From: Pseudomonas pergaminensis
GTDB lineage: Bacteria; Pseudomonadota; Gammaproteobacteria; Pseudomonadales; Pseudomonadaceae
Assembly: GCF_024112395.2 (NCBI RefSeq)
Contig: NZ_CP078013.2
Span: forward strand, 4,836,001 to 4,900,000
DNA length: 64,000 nucleotides
Direction of reading: 5' to 3'
The translations under genes were made by a program, and so were the position numbers. The notes under the pieces were generated by a model, which saw nothing but the letters and a program-made list of their open reading frames with translations, was not told the origin of the DNA and ran no database searches. Within the stretch, counting starts at the first letter, position 1; each line of letters starts with the position of its first letter. Shown piece after piece: positions 1 to 9,471 of this stretch.

Positions 1-1443
1 GCCCTCGATGTCGATGTCCACCAGGCCGCGCGCGACCATCTGCCGGAACAGCGAGCGCCACTCGCCTTCAGCGCGGGCCTTGCCGACGCCGTAGACCGAG
101 AGTTTCTCGTGGCCGAAGCTGCGGACTTTCTCGTTGTCCTTGCCCAGCAGTACATCCACCAGGTGACCGACACCATAACGCTGGCCGGTGCGGTAGATGG
201 CGGACAAGCCCTGACGCGCCGGCTCGGTGGCATCCCAGGTCTGCACACCGTCGACGCAGTTATCGCAATGACCACAAGGTTCAGGCATGTCTTCGTCGAA
301 GTAGGCCAGCAAGGTCTGGCGGCGGCAACGGGTTTCCTCGCACAGCGAGAGCATCGCATCGAGCTTGTGCTGCTCAAGGCGCTTGTGACGCTCGTCGCCT
401 TCGGAGTTCTGCAACATCTGCTTGAGCATCACTACATCCTGCAGGCCGTAGACCATCCAGGCATCCGCAGGCAGGCCATCCCGGCCGGCGCGACCGGTTT
501 CCTGGTAGTACGCCTCCAGGGATTTGGGCAAATCCATGTGCGCCACGAAACGCACGTTGGATTTGTCGATGCCCATGCCGAACGCGATGGTAGCCACCAT
601 GATCAGGCCTTCCTCGTTGAGGAAGCGCTTCTGGTGAGCCGAACGCGTTTCGTTGGGCAGGCCGGCGTGGTACGGCAGCGCCGGGTAGCCCTGCTCGCAG
701 AGGAACGCGGCCACTTCATCGACCTTCTTGCGCGACAGGCAATAGACAATGCCCGCATCGCTGCGCCGCTCGGAGAGGAACGCCAGCAATTGCTTGCGCG
801 GCTGCTCCTTGGGCACGATGCGGTAGAAGATATTCGGCCGGTCAAAACTCGACAGGAAGCGCTCGGCGTTCTGCAGATGCAGGCGCTCGACGATTTCTTC
901 GCGGGTGCGCTTGTCGGCGGTGGCGGTCAGGGCAATGCGCGGCACATCGGGAAACAGCTCTGCCAGTTGGCCGAGCTGCAGGTATTCGCGGCGAAAATCG
1001 TGTCCCCATTGCGACACGCAGTGGGCTTCGTCGATGGCGAACAGGGCAATTTCCAGGCTCTGCAAAAAGGCCAGCATGCGCGGCTGCACCAAGCGCTCGG
1101 GGGCCAGATAGAGCATCTTCACTTCACCGCGCTTGATCCGCGCGGCCAGGTCGCGTTGCTGCTCGGCGCTGAGGGTGGAGTTCAAGGACGCCGCGGCAAC
1201 GCCCAGCTCTTCGAGGGTGGCGACCTGATCGTCCATCAGCGCGATCAGCGGCGACACCACCACAGCCAAGCCATTGCGCAACAGCGCCGGCACCTGGAAG
1301 CACAACGACTTGCCGCCACCGGTAGGCATCAGTACCAGTGCGTCACCGCCACTGGCCACGCGCTCAATGATCGCACCCTGGCGGCCACGAAAACTGTCGT
1401 AGCCGAAGATGTCCTTGAGGACGCGTTGTGCCTGCTCGAGCAT
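1..1443 (-). CDS. recQ: ATP-dependent DNA helicase RecQ (C-terminus cut by window edge)
   Basis: RecQ is a 3'-5' superfamily 2 helicase acting in recombination and fork repair. The 481 codons present begin with ATG at 1443. The reading shows a Walker A TGGGKS at residues 41-46, the DEAH box of motif II at 138-141 (AIDEAHC), motif IV-VI features such as [12 protein letters not shown], and the four-cysteine zinc site (ETRC, then PCGHCDNC) that marks RecQ. The start of the RQC winged-helix domain is present; the rest of RQC and any HRDC domain lie beyond base 1. It is divergent from the UPF0149 gene. Identification is secure. Confidence 0.96.
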   Translation of the reverse strand, partial: MLEQAQRVLKDIFGYDSFRGRQGAIIERVASGGDALVLMPTGGGKSLCFQVPALLRNGLAVVVSPLIALMDDQVATLEELGVAAASLNSTLSAEQQRDLAARIKRGEVKMLYLAPERLVQPRMLAFLQSLEIALFAIDEAHCVSQWGHDFRREYLQLGQLAELFPDVPRIALTATADKRTREEIVERLHLQNAERFLSSFDRPNIFYRIVPKEQPRKQLLAFLSERRSDAGIVYCLSRKKVDEVAAFLCEQGYPALPYHAGLPNETRSAHQKRFLNEEGLIMVATIAFGMGIDKSNVRFVAHMDLPKSLEAYYQETGRAGRDGLPADAWMVYGLQDVVMLKQMLQNSEGDERHKRLEQHKLDAMLSLCEETRCRRQTLLAYFDEDMPEPCGHCDNCVDGVQTWDATEPARQGLSAIYRTGQRYGVGHLVDVLLGKDNEKVRSFGHEKLSVYGVGKARAEGEWRSLFRQMVARGLVDIDIEG

Positions 1444-1719
1444 GTAAAACTCCAAAATAGTGCCGAAATCCCTCTGTACAGGCTGGCCGAAAAAATGCGC
1501 GTTCACGGGAAATAATCCGTAAGCGAAGTTTTCTCGGACTGGCGCTTGGCCTGCAAGGGCATCACAAAACGCGGCAGTATACCCGAGCGATACGCGGCAA
1601 AGGGCGCCACTGACGAACAGCGAACGCTATCTAAAACCTGGCAAATATGCAGTGTGGCTGGCCTGGGCGCTCAAGAAGGCCTAGAATTCAGCATCGTTTA
1701 TTCCCAAGGTAGTCCTTCA

Positions 1720-2307
1720 ATGTCCTTCGCTGAGCAACTAACCCGCCTGCAAGCCTTCCTCGACGCCGATGAGCTGCATGACGAGGCGCTGGACTACGTG
1801 GCCGCCCACGGCTACCTGACCGCCCTGTCGATCTGCTCCGAGGTCGTGCCCGACCGTGAATGGATCGACGCACTGTTCGCCGAGGAGCCGCACTACGCCG
1901 ACGCCGCCCAACGCGAAGAAATCGAATCCACCCTGCTGGCCCTCAAGGCCCACATCGGTCGCCAACTGGCCTCCGACGAAGAATTCGAGCTGCCATGCGA
2001 GCTGGACCTGGGTGAAGAGCCGGATGACTCCGACCTGCGCGGCTGGTGCATCGGCTTCATGGAAGGCGTGTTCCTGCGCGAAGCCGCCTGGTTCGAAACC
2101 GCCGAGGAAGAAGTCAGCGAAATGCTGCTGCCGATCATGGTCGGTTCGGGCCTGTTCGACGACCAGCCGGAGTTCTCCGACATCGCCGCCGACGCCAACC
2201 TGATGGACGACATGATCGTACAGATCCCGGAAGCCCTCACCGCCCTGTACCTGCTGTGCAACGCCCCTGACGAAAAACCTGCGATCCTCAAGCCACGTCA
2301 CCACTGA
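1720..2307 (+). CDS. UPF0149 (YecA/YgfB-like) family protein
   Basis: This 195-residue acidic, mostly alpha-helical protein has the layout of the UPF0149/YecA-YgfB family, including the segment GWCIGFMEGV in the middle. No signal peptide or membrane segment is visible, so it should be cytosolic. The open frame runs back to 1546, but the ATG at 1720 (MSFAEQL) follows an AAGGT ribosome site and fits family length. Some relatives carry a C-terminal SEC-type zinc motif; this one has none. The molecular role of the family is poorly defined. It lies only about 20 bp before the DUF454 gene, so the two are probably co-transcribed. Confidence 0.85.
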   Translation: MSFAEQLTRLQAFLDADELHDEALDYVAAHGYLTALSICSEVVPDREWIDALFAEEPHYADAAQREEIESTLLALKAHIGRQLASDEEFELPCELDLGEEPDDSDLRGWCIGFMEGVFLREAAWFETAEEEVSEMLLPIMVGSGLFDDQPEFSDIAADANLMDDMIVQIPEALTALYLLCNAPDEKPAILKPRHH

Positions 2308-2327
2308 GTCGCTTGCCCGTGACACCC

Positions 2328-2711
2328 ATGGGCAATCGTTCGCTGCTCCTGCGCTACGTGCTGCTGGCCATCGGCTGGTTGAGCGTAGCGTTGGGGGTGA
2401 TCGGCATTTTCCTACCGGTATTGCCGACCACGCCCTTCCTGCTGCTCGCCGCCGCCTGCTTCGCCCGAAGCTCCCCGCGCTTCTACCACTGGCTGGTGCA
2501 ACACCCGCGCCTGGGCCCGTGGATCCGCGATTACCTGGACGGCAACGGTATCCCCCTCAAAGGCAAGGTCTACGCCATCGGTTTAATGTGGCTGAGCATC
2601 AGCGTGTCCTGCTATCTAGTGCCGCTGCCCTGGGCGCGTGGCTTCATGCTGACCAGTGCCGTGCTGGTGACGATCTACATCCTGCGCCAGAAAACCCTGC
2701 CACCGCGCTAA
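2328..2711 (+). CDS. YbaN-like inner membrane protein (DUF454)
   Basis: A small inner-membrane protein of the YbaN/DUF454 family, function unknown. The sequence shows a hydrophobic N-terminal half with the typical run FLPVLPTTPFLLLAAACFARSSPRF, a central charged stretch (HPRLGPWIRDY) and two more hydrophobic segments near the C-terminus. The family signature LPTTPF is intact. In-frame starts exist at TTG 2313, GTG 2319 and ATG 2328; none has a strong Shine-Dalgarno sequence and I chose the ATG. It sits close behind the UPF0149 gene. Family call is good, start uncertain. Confidence 0.8.
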   Translation: MGNRSLLLRYVLLAIGWLSVALGVIGIFLPVLPTTPFLLLAAACFARSSPRFYHWLVQHPRLGPWIRDYLDGNGIPLKGKVYAIGLMWLSISVSCYLVPLPWARGFMLTSAVLVTIYILRQKTLPPR

Positions 2712-2829
2712 ACGCCCCTGCGACATTCGATCCCACACGACCTTGGTCGACACTGACTAACCCCAGGCATCATGCGAGACTGTCCAACCGGGCCTGGAAT
2801 GCCCGGGTGTTCCCATGCTCGGAGTTACC

Positions 2830-5800
2830 ATGACGCTGTCCAGCGGGCTGATCGCCGCCGTTGCCCTGGCCTATATGGCCATTATGTTTGCCATCGCCTT
2901 CTACGGTGACCGTCGCCGAGCGCCGTTACCGCCGCGCGTGCGTGCCTGGGTGTATAGCCTGTCGCTGGCGGTTTATTGCACCAGCTGGACCTTCTTCGGC
3001 GCCGTGGGCCAAGCCGCCGAACAGCTGTGGGCATTTTTACCGATCTACCTAGGCCCCGTGCTGCTGCTGGTGCTGGCACCCTGGGTGCTGCAGAAGATGA
3101 TTCTGATCAGCAAGCAGGAAAACATCACCTCCATCGCCGACTTTATCGCGGCGCGCTACGGCAAATCCCAGTCCCTGGCCGTGGTGGTCGCGCTGATCTG
3201 CCTGGTCGGCGTGCTCCCCTATATCGCCCTGCAACTCAAAGGCATCGTGCTGGGGGTCAACCTGCTGATCGGCGCAGGCGCCGACACCACCGGTACCCGC
3301 GCCCAGGACACCGCGCTGATCGTGTCGCTGGTGCTGGCGCTGTTCACCATTGTGTTCGGTACGCGCAACCTCGACGCCACGGAACACCACCGTGGCATGG
3401 TGCTGGCGATTGCGTTCGAATCCCTGGTCAAGCTGTTCGCGTTTCTGGCTGTCGGCGCATTCGTGACCTTCGGCCTGTACGACGGTTTCGGCGACCTGTT
3501 CAGCCAAGCCATGCTGGCGCCAAGGTTGGAGGAGTACTGGAAGGAGACCGTCAACTGGCCGTCGATGGTGGTGCAGACCGGCGTGGCCATGATGGCGATT
3601 ATCTGCCTGCCCCGGCAGTTCCATGTCACGGTGGTCGAGAACATCGACCCACAGGACCTGCGCCTGGCCAAATGGGTGTTTCCTGCTTACCTGATTCTTG
3701 CCGCACTGTTTGTCGTCCCGATCGCCCTGGGCGGCAAGATGATGCTGCCTGGCTCGGTACTGCCGGATTCCTACGTGATCAGCCTGCCCATGGCTGAAGC
3801 CCACCCGGCGCTGGCCGTACTGGCGTTTATCGGCGGTGCTTCAGCGGCTACCGGCATGGTGATCGTGGCAAGCATCGCGCTGTCGACCATGGTCTCCAAC
3901 GACATGCTGCTGCCGTGGTTGTTGCGTCGCTCCAGTGCCGAGCGGCCGTTCGAAGTGTTCCGCCACTGGATGCTGTCGGTACGCCGGGTCAGCATCGTGA
4001 TTATCCTGCTGCTGGCCTACGTCAGTTACCGCCTGCTGGGCTCGTCTGCGAGCCTGGCGACCATTGGCCAGATCGCCTTTGCCGCCGTGACCCAATTGGC
4101 ACCGGCGATGCTGGGTGCGCTGTATTGGAAACAGGCAAACCGACGCGGCGTATTTGCCGGGCTGGCGGCGGGTACCTTCCTGTGGTTCTACACCTTGGTC
4201 TTACCGGTGACGGCGAAAAGCCTGGGTTGGTCGCTCAGCCTTTTCCCAGGGCTGACGTGGATGCATTCCCACCCACTGGGGCTGTCCGTCACCTCGTTGA
4301 CCTTGGGCACCGTGTTCTCACTGGCGGGTAACTTCACATTGTTTGTGTGGGTGTCGATGCTCTCGCGCACGCGGGTGTCCGAGCACTGGCAAGCCGGGCG
4401 CTTTATCGGCCAGGAAATCAGCCAGCGCGCCAGTGCCCGCTCGATGTTGTCGGTGCAGATCAGCGACTTGCTCAGCCTGGCTGCGCGCTTTGTGGGCGAG
4501 GAACGGGCCCAGCAAAGCTTTATCCGCTTCGCCTATCGCCAAGGCAAGGGCTTCAACCCCAACCAGAATGCCGACAACGATTGGATCGCTCACACGGAGC
4601 GCTTGCTGGCCGGTGTACTCGGGGCTTCCTCGACCCGTGCGGTGGTGAAAGCCGCCATCGAAGGGCGGGAAATGCAGCTGGAGGATGTAGTACGCATTGC
4701 CGACGAAGCGTCGGAAGTGCTGCAGTTCAACCGCGCGCTGCTGCAAGGCGCGATCGAGAACATTACCCAGGGCATCAGCGTGGTCGACCAGTCGCTCAAG
4801 CTGGTGGCCTGGAACCGGCGCTACCTGGAACTGTTCAACTACCCGGACGGGCTGATCAGCGTGGGCCGGCCGATTGCCGACATCATCCGCTACAACGCCG
4901 AGCGCGGGCTGTGCGGCCCGGGCGAGGCCGAAGTGCATGTGGCGCGCCGCCTGCACTGGATGCGCCAGGGTCGTGCACACACCTCCGAACGTTTATTCCC
5001 CAATGGCCGCGTGATCGAACTGATCGGCAACCCGATGCCCGGTGGCGGTTTCGTCATGAGCTTCACCGACATTACCGCGTTCCGCGAAGCTGAACAGGCA
5101 CTCACCGAAGCCAACGAAGGCCTGGAGCAGCGGGTCACCGAGCGCACCCACGAGCTGTCCCAGCTTAACGTAGCGCTCACCGACGCCAAGGGTGTGGCCG
5201 AGTCCGCCAGCCAGTCGAAGACACGCTTCCTGGCAGCCGTCAGCCATGACTTGATGCAACCGCTGAACGCGGCACGCCTGTTCTCGGCCGCCCTCTCCCA
5301 CCAGAACGACGGCCTGTCCAGCGAAGCCCGGCAATTGGTGCAGCACCTGGACAGCTCGCTGCGTTCTGCCGAAGACCTGATCAGCGATTTGCTGGACATC
5401 TCGCGCCTGGAAAACGGCAAGATCACTCCACAGCGCCAGCCCTTTGTGCTCAATGAGCTGTTCGACACCTTGGGCGCGGAGTTCAAGGCGCTGGCCCAGG
5501 AGCAAGGCCTGCGCTTTCGCCTGCGCGGCAGCCATTTACGCGTGGACAGTGACATCAAGTTGCTCCGCCGGATTCTGCAGAACTTTCTCACCAACGCCTT
5601 CCGTTATGCCGACGGCCCGGTGCTGCTCGGCGTACGTCGCCGCAAGGGCGAGTTGTGCCTGGAAGTGTGGGACCGTGGCCCGGGGATACCGCAGGATAAA
5701 CAAAAGGTGATCTTTGAAGAATTCAAGCGCCTGGACAGCCACCAGACCCGCGCGGAGAAAGGCCTGGGGCTGGGCCTGGCGATCGCCGACGGCCTGTGCC

Positions 5801-6300
5801 GCGTGCTGGGCCACCGCCTGAGCGTGCGCTCGTGGCCGGGCAAGGGCAGCGTATTCAGTGTGCGCGTGCCGCTGGCACGCAACCAGGCCAGCCCGCAGAT
5901 CAAGACACCCCAGGAAACCGGCCTGCCGTTGAGCGGCGCGCAGGTGCTGTGCGTGGATAACGAAGAAAGCATCCTGATCGGCATGCGCAGCCTGTTGACG
6001 CGCTGGGGCTGCGAAGTGTGGACCGCCACCGACCAGGCGCAGTGCGCGGCGTTGCTGGCCGAGGGCGTGCGCCCGCAGCTGGCCCTGGTGGACTACCACC
6101 TGGACCACGGTGAAACCGGTACTGAATTGATGGGGTGGCTGCGCGCGCAATTGGCCGAGCCGATTCCCGGCGTGGTAATCAGCGCCGACGGCCGCCCGGA
6201 GATGGTGGCCGAGGTGCATGCGGCCGGGTTGGATTACTTGGCCAAGCCGGTGAAGCCGGCGGCGTTGCGGGCGTTGCTGAGCCGGCACCTACCGCTGTAG
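2830..6300 (+). CDS. mxtR: Hybrid sensor histidine kinase with sodium/solute symporter input domain (MxtR/CrbS type)
   Basis: A 1156-residue hybrid kinase. The first ~500 residues form a multi-pass sodium/solute symporter (SSF) domain, followed by a linker, a PAS domain (about 630-750), a coiled coil, a HisKA domain with phospho-acceptor His806 in AVSHDL, an HATPase with N box (RILQNFLTNAF) and G boxes (DRGPGIP, GLGLGLAIA), and a receiver domain with Asp1088 in LVDYHL. This architecture is that of MxtR of P. aeruginosa and CrbS of Vibrio, which act with a LuxR-type response regulator (ErdR/CrbR) in acetate and related carbon metabolism. No partner regulator gene is adjacent, so it is an orphan kinase here. 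The ATG at 2830 has GGAG upstream; an upstream ATG at 2815 is less well placed. Architecture is certain; the exact orthology is inference. Confidence 0.85.
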   Translation: MTLSSGLIAAVALAYMAIMFAIAFYGDRRRAPLPPRVRAWVYSLSLAVYCTSWTFFGAVGQAAEQLWAFLPIYLGPVLLLVLAPWVLQKMILISKQENITSIADFIAARYGKSQSLAVVVALICLVGVLPYIALQLKGIVLGVNLLIGAGADTTGTRAQDTALIVSLVLALFTIVFGTRNLDATEHHRGMVLAIAFESLVKLFAFLAVGAFVTFGLYDGFGDLFSQAMLAPRLEEYWKETVNWPSMVVQTGVAMMAIICLPRQFHVTVVENIDPQDLRLAKWVFPAYLILAALFVVPIALGGKMMLPGSVLPDSYVISLPMAEAHPALAVLAFIGGASAATGMVIVASIALSTMVSNDMLLPWLLRRSSAERPFEVFRHWMLSVRRVSIVIILLLAYVSYRLLGSSASLATIGQIAFAAVTQLAPAMLGALYWKQANRRGVFAGLAAGTFLWFYTLVLPVTAKSLGWSLSLFPGLTWMHSHPLGLSVTSLTLGTVFSLAGNFTLFVWVSMLSRTRVSEHWQAGRFIGQEISQRASARSMLSVQISDLLSLAARFVGEERAQQSFIRFAYRQGKGFNPNQNADNDWIAHTERLLAGVLGASSTRAVVKAAIEGREMQLEDVVRIADEASEVLQFNRALLQGAIENITQGISVVDQSLKLVAWNRRYLELFNYPDGLISVGRPIADIIRYNAERGLCGPGEAEVHVARRLHWMRQGRAHTSERLFPNGRVIELIGNPMPGGGFVMSFTDITAFREAEQALTEANEGLEQRVTERTHELSQLNVALTDAKGVAESASQSKTRFLAAVSHDLMQPLNAARLFSAALSHQNDGLSSEARQLVQHLDSSLRSAEDLISDLLDISRLENGKITPQRQPFVLNELFDTLGAEFKALAQEQGLRFRLRGSHLRVDSDIKLLRRILQNFLTNAFRYADGPVLLGVRRRKGELCLEVWDRGPGIPQDKQKVIFEEFKRLDSHQTRAEKGLGLGLAIADGLCRVLGHRLSVRSWPGKGSVFSVRVPLARNQASPQIKTPQETGLPLSGAQVLCVDNEESILIGMRSLLTRWGCEVWTATDQAQCAALLAEGVRPQLALVDYHLDHGETGTELMGWLRAQLAEPIPGVVISADGRPEMVAEVHAAGLDYLAKPVKPAALRALLSRHLPL

Positions 6301-6307
6301 GTCATCT

Positions 6308-6390
6308 GTAGGAGCCTGCTTGCCGGCGATGAGGGCCTTGGGAATGGCGCCGATTGTACCGACGCCATCCCCGGCAAGCCGGCTCCTACA
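6308..6390. repeat. Paired inverted REP sequences
   Basis: Two copies of a TAGGAGCC-GCTTGCCGGC type palindrome lie in inverted orientation about 40 bp apart between the ends of the convergent kinase and rmuC genes. This is the usual REP doublet (REPIN-like) arrangement. Confidence 0.85.
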
Positions 6391-6400
6391 ATGGCCGCGT

Positions 6401-7885
6401 TTATTCGGGCAGGTGCGCTACACCATCGGAATCGGTCATCGCCCGCTCCAGCAAATCCGTCGGCAAGCTTTTACTGGCGCGCGCACCGAGCAACTTCAAT
6501 TGCTCGGTGCGGCTGACCAGATTTCCGCGTCCATCTGTCAGCTTGTTCCGTGCTGCGCTGTAAGCCTTATCCAACTGCTGCAAACGGTTGCCCACTTCAT
6601 CCAGGTCCTGGATAAACAGCACGAATTTGTCGTACAGCCAGCCCGCACGCTCGGCGATTTCGCGGGCGTTCTGGCTCTGGCGCTCCTGCTTCCACAGGCT
6701 GTCGATCACCCGCAGGGTGGCGAGCAAGGTGGTGGGGCTGACGATAACGATATGGCGGTCGAACGCTTCCTGGAACAGGTTAGGTTCGGCTTGCAGTGCG
6801 GCGGAAAACGCCGCCTCGATAGGCACGAACAGCAACACGAAATCCAGGCTGTGCAGGCCTTCCAGGCGCTTGTAATCCTTGCCGGCCAAGCCTTTGACGT
6901 GATTGCGCAGCGACAGCACGTGTTGCTTCAAGGCCGCCTGGCCGATCACGTCGTCCTCAGCGGCCACGTACTGTTGATATGCAGTGAGGCTGACCTTGGA
7001 GTCCACCACCACCTGCTTGTCGCCGGGCAGCATGATCAGCACGTCCGGCTGGAACCGCTCGCCGTCCGGGCCTTTGAGGCTGACTTGGGTCTGGTACTCG
7101 CGCCCCTTCTCCAGGCCCGCATGCTCAAGTACCCGCTCAAGGATCAGTTCACCCCAGTTGCCTTGGGTTTTCTGGCCCTTGAGCGCACGGGTGAGGTTGG
7201 TGGCCTCGTCTGACAGACGCAGGTTCAGTTGCTGCAGGCGTTCAAGCTCCTTGGCCAGGGAAAACCGCTCACGCGCCTCGTTCTGGTAGCTTTCTTCCAC
7301 GCGTTTTTCGAACGATTGAATGCGCTCTTTCAGCGGGTCGAGCAACTGGCCCAGGCGTTCCTGGCTGGTCTCGGCGAAACGCTGTTCACGCTCATCGAAA
7401 ATCTTGCCGGCCAGCTCGGCAAATTGCGCGCGCAGCTCATCGCGCGAGCCTTGCAGGTCGGTGAGGCGCTGTTGATGGCTGTCCTGTTGCTCGCGCAGTT
7501 CGGCACGCAAGGCCGCCGCCAACGCATCAAGCCGGCGCAGTTCGGCCTCCTTGGCGCTGCGGTCGAGGTTCCAGGCGTGGGCCGCGTCGCGGGCATTGTC
7601 GCGGTCGATCTGCAGCAATTCGACTTCACGGCGCACGGCAGCGAGGTCGGCCTGCTTGGCGGCATTGGCTTGGCTCAGGTCGCTGATTTCATCACGACTG
7701 GCATCCAACTGGGCGGCGAGGCCCTCCTGGGCCAATTGTGCAGTGGCCAGGCGCTCTTCGAGCAGCTCCCAGCCGGTCATGCGCGCGGTCAAGCGGCGCT
7801 GAAGCTGCCAGCACACAGCCAATAAAGGCACGGCAGCGCCAGCGAGGCCCAGGGCAATGCTGGTCCAGTCAAAAGCCATAGACAT
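6401..7885 (-). CDS. rmuC: DNA recombination protein RmuC
   Basis: RmuC family protein of 494 residues, linked in E. coli to limiting DNA inversions at short repeats and resembling a nuclease-fold protein. One N-terminal membrane segment (SIALGLAGAAVPLLAV, about 8-24) is followed by a long coiled coil (about 30-200) and then the conserved RmuC domain with GNWGELILERVLE, QPDVLIMLPGDKQVVVDSKVSL and FVPIEAAF. Possible starts are GTG 7897, ATG 7894, ATG 7885 and ATG 7879; 7885 has GGTGA at good spacing. It ends head-to-head with the kinase gene at a REP pair. Identification is secure. Confidence 0.93.
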   Translation of the reverse strand: MSMAFDWTSIALGLAGAAVPLLAVCWQLQRRLTARMTGWELLEERLATAQLAQEGLAAQLDASRDEISDLSQANAAKQADLAAVRREVELLQIDRDNARDAAHAWNLDRSAKEAELRRLDALAAALRAELREQQDSHQQRLTDLQGSRDELRAQFAELAGKIFDEREQRFAETSQERLGQLLDPLKERIQSFEKRVEESYQNEARERFSLAKELERLQQLNLRLSDEATNLTRALKGQKTQGNWGELILERVLEHAGLEKGREYQTQVSLKGPDGERFQPDVLIMLPGDKQVVVDSKVSLTAYQQYVAAEDDVIGQAALKQHVLSLRNHVKGLAGKDYKRLEGLHSLDFVLLFVPIEAAFSAALQAEPNLFQEAFDRHIVIVSPTTLLATLRVIDSLWKQERQSQNAREIAERAGWLYDKFVLFIQDLDEVGNRLQQLDKAYSAARNKLTDGRGNLVSRTEQLKLLGARASKSLPTDLLERAMTDSDGVAHLPE

Positions 7886-7940
7886 GTCTGCCATCACCGA
7901 AAAAAAACAAGGTTAGCGGAGCGCAGGGCCTGAGGACAGC

Positions 7941-8264
7941 TCAGTCTTCGACCTGGCCCAGTTCACGTTGGGCGCGGCGGTCACCGGCGCGGGCCGCGAG
8001 GCGCAGCAGGTCGTGGCCGATGCGGCGGTCGCGGGCATTGCCGCATTCACGACACATCAGTTGGCCCAGGCGGCTTTGGGCAGCGACCACGCCTTCACGG
8101 GCCGGCTGCTTGAGCAAACGCCCAGCGAAGTGTTTGACGTTGGTGTTGTGACCCAGGCGCGGACTGTCGAGCAACCACAAGGCAACTTTCAAGGAGAAGC
8201 GCTTGGGGGCGGTAACAGTTTGAGGGGCGTCGGTAACAGAAGGTGATACTGAGCGAAACTTCAT
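7941..8264 (-). CDS. Small Sel1-repeat-like protein
   Basis: A 107-residue basic protein. The second half (ALWLLDSPRLGHN, then SRLGQLMCRECGNARDRRIGHDLLRLAARAGDRRAQRELGQ) looks like one to two degenerate Sel1/TPR helical repeats, with GHDLLRLAARAGDRRAQ as the clearest repeat core. Two cysteines in MCREC are close together. No signal peptide is visible. The open frame extends upstream to 8423 but the ATG at 8264 gives a sensible N-terminus; the ribosome site is weak. It lies 55 bp upstream of rmuC on the same strand. Function unknown; Sel1 repeats usually mediate protein contacts. Confidence 0.6.
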   Translation of the reverse strand: MKFRSVSPSVTDAPQTVTAPKRFSLKVALWLLDSPRLGHNTNVKHFAGRLLKQPAREGVVAAQSRLGQLMCRECGNARDRRIGHDLLRLAARAGDRRAQRELGQVED

Positions 8265-8721
8265 AAAGCACTGTGGGACAGATCGGAAGGCGCGCCACTC
8301 TACTCTTTTTTTCGTACAGGTAAAGCTGAAAAAACTCTGCACGCCCGTTCTAGAGCAAGCGCTCGGGACAATCCACAGAAGCTGTGGATAACTCAGTGGA
8401 CAACCCCCCTTTAACTCGCTCAAAGCCGCATGGAATGGGGGCCGCAGTCAAACTGACGATTTTTTCACCAATAAAAAAAAGCCAGATTTTTCATTGACTT
8501 AAATTTCCATTGCAGGCAAATGGCAACCCCGCAGGGCAGATGACAGCGCGGTTACACACCCCGCAACTAATGTGCACAAGTACCCATCTGATGGTTATAT
8601 CAGCGGCTTTTTTTGAAGCGACACGCGTCATAAATGTTACCGCCGGGACAAACCTGGGACTTTTCAAATCTTTCCTGGCTCGCCACACTCCCGGACCTAC
8701 AGCGCGATGGTAGTAGGGTCG
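8265..8721. other. Intergenic region between divergent small genes
   Basis: About 450 bases with no supportable gene. Apart from the DnaA-box-like group at 8369-8403, it holds AT-rich stretches around 8455-8500 that may contain promoters for the two divergent genes. I could not fix a promoter with confidence. Confidence 0.5.
8369..8403. promoter_or_regulatory. Cluster of DnaA-box-like 9-mers
   Basis: TGTGGATAA at 8383-8391 is a perfect consensus DnaA box (complement of TTATCCACA). It is flanked by CAATCCACA (8369-8377, 7 of 9) and AGTGGACAA (8395-8403, related to the consensus). Three such 9-mers within 35 bp in a non-coding gap suggest a DnaA binding site, but no AT-rich unwinding element or dnaA gene is near, so this is not evidence for an origin. 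Confidence 0.45.
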
Positions 8722-9027
8722 ATGAAAGGAATTCTGTTGTTCGCCGTGTTGCTACTGGCCATCTGCGCCATTTCCCTGGGAATCAATGCCGCACTGCCGT
8801 CACCGGATGGGGCGTTGTTTGCCATCGCTATCTTGCTGTCGGCCGCGTTTACGGCGGTCAGCCTGTGCATTGAGCTGGGTGAAGGTCGAATCAATGACAT
8901 GGGCGATGTGATGACGGTGGTGGAGACTGGCCAGTCCCTGCGACTGACGCTCGCCGCCTACGCGCTGGGCTGCTCGCTGGCAGCCGCGATGACAGTATTG
9001 GTCTATCGCGGCCTGCTGGGCGGCTGA
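8722..9027 (+). CDS. Small inner membrane protein, unknown function
   Basis: A 101-residue protein with three hydrophobic segments: about 4-22 (GILLFAVLLLAICAISLGI), 30-50 (LFAIAILLSAAFTAVSL) and 75-95 (LAAYALGCSLAAAMTVLVY). Between the second and third lies a polar loop containing ELGEGRINDMGDV. I do not recognise a family. In-frame ATGs occur at 8707 and 8722; neither has a clear ribosome site and 8722 (MKGILLF) gives the better membrane-protein N-terminus. It is oriented away from the Sel1-like gene. Confidence 0.6.
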   Translation: MKGILLFAVLLLAICAISLGINAALPSPDGALFAIAILLSAAFTAVSLCIELGEGRINDMGDVMTVVETGQSLRLTLAAYALGCSLAAAMTVLVYRGLLGG

Positions 9028-9471
9028 TTGAAGTTTTTTTGCTATCACACTTCCCTTACCCGATTCAATCCGTTACTATCCGCGGCGTTAGTACCAAGCT
9101 GAAAGTCAATTCTGGTCGAACAACTCCCCTGTCCAACACGGGATCGACCACCTCGATGGTTTCCAGGTATCGCTTGTGACGACACTGCCTTTGAACACGC
9201 AAAGGGTGTCGCGAAGTTTCAATACTCTGACCGAACCAGCCTGCAAATTGATCAGGATCTTCACCCTGGGCCCAGAACCTTTGCCCCTGTTGTGCTGCCT
9301 GCCCTCCTAAGTACCTACCTGCCAGCCCAAGCGCGCCTAACTTATTAGCGCTTCAAACTGGCTGCTTTGTTCCAGTCGGGTTCTTCGTTTGATCAATGGT
9401 GATCAACGTTACTGGAACGTTTTAACGTTGCACGGTTCTTAATCCGTGTCATTTGTAGGAACACCAATAAT
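9028..9471 (+). other. Long gene-free stretch, probable untranslated leader
   Basis: No coding frame is convincing here. A TACTAT at 9074-9079 could be a -10 box (with weak TTCCCT 17 bp upstream), giving a start near 9086 and a leader of roughly 385 nt before the ATG at 9472. The stretch is rich in short C- and CT-tracts (such as CTGCCCTCCTAAG) and contains inverted arms like GATCAATGGTGATC near 9390. It may be a regulated 5' leader or hold a small RNA; I cannot assign it to a known family. Confidence 0.4.

Noticed and set aside
109..1515. Long open frame on the plus strand at the left edge
   Set aside because: It is antisense to recQ, has no recognisable domain and reflects the codon bias of the real gene on the minus strand.
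8369..8403. Replication origin
   Set aside because: There are only three DnaA-type boxes, no AT-rich unwinding region, and no dnaA/dnaN/gidA neighbours.
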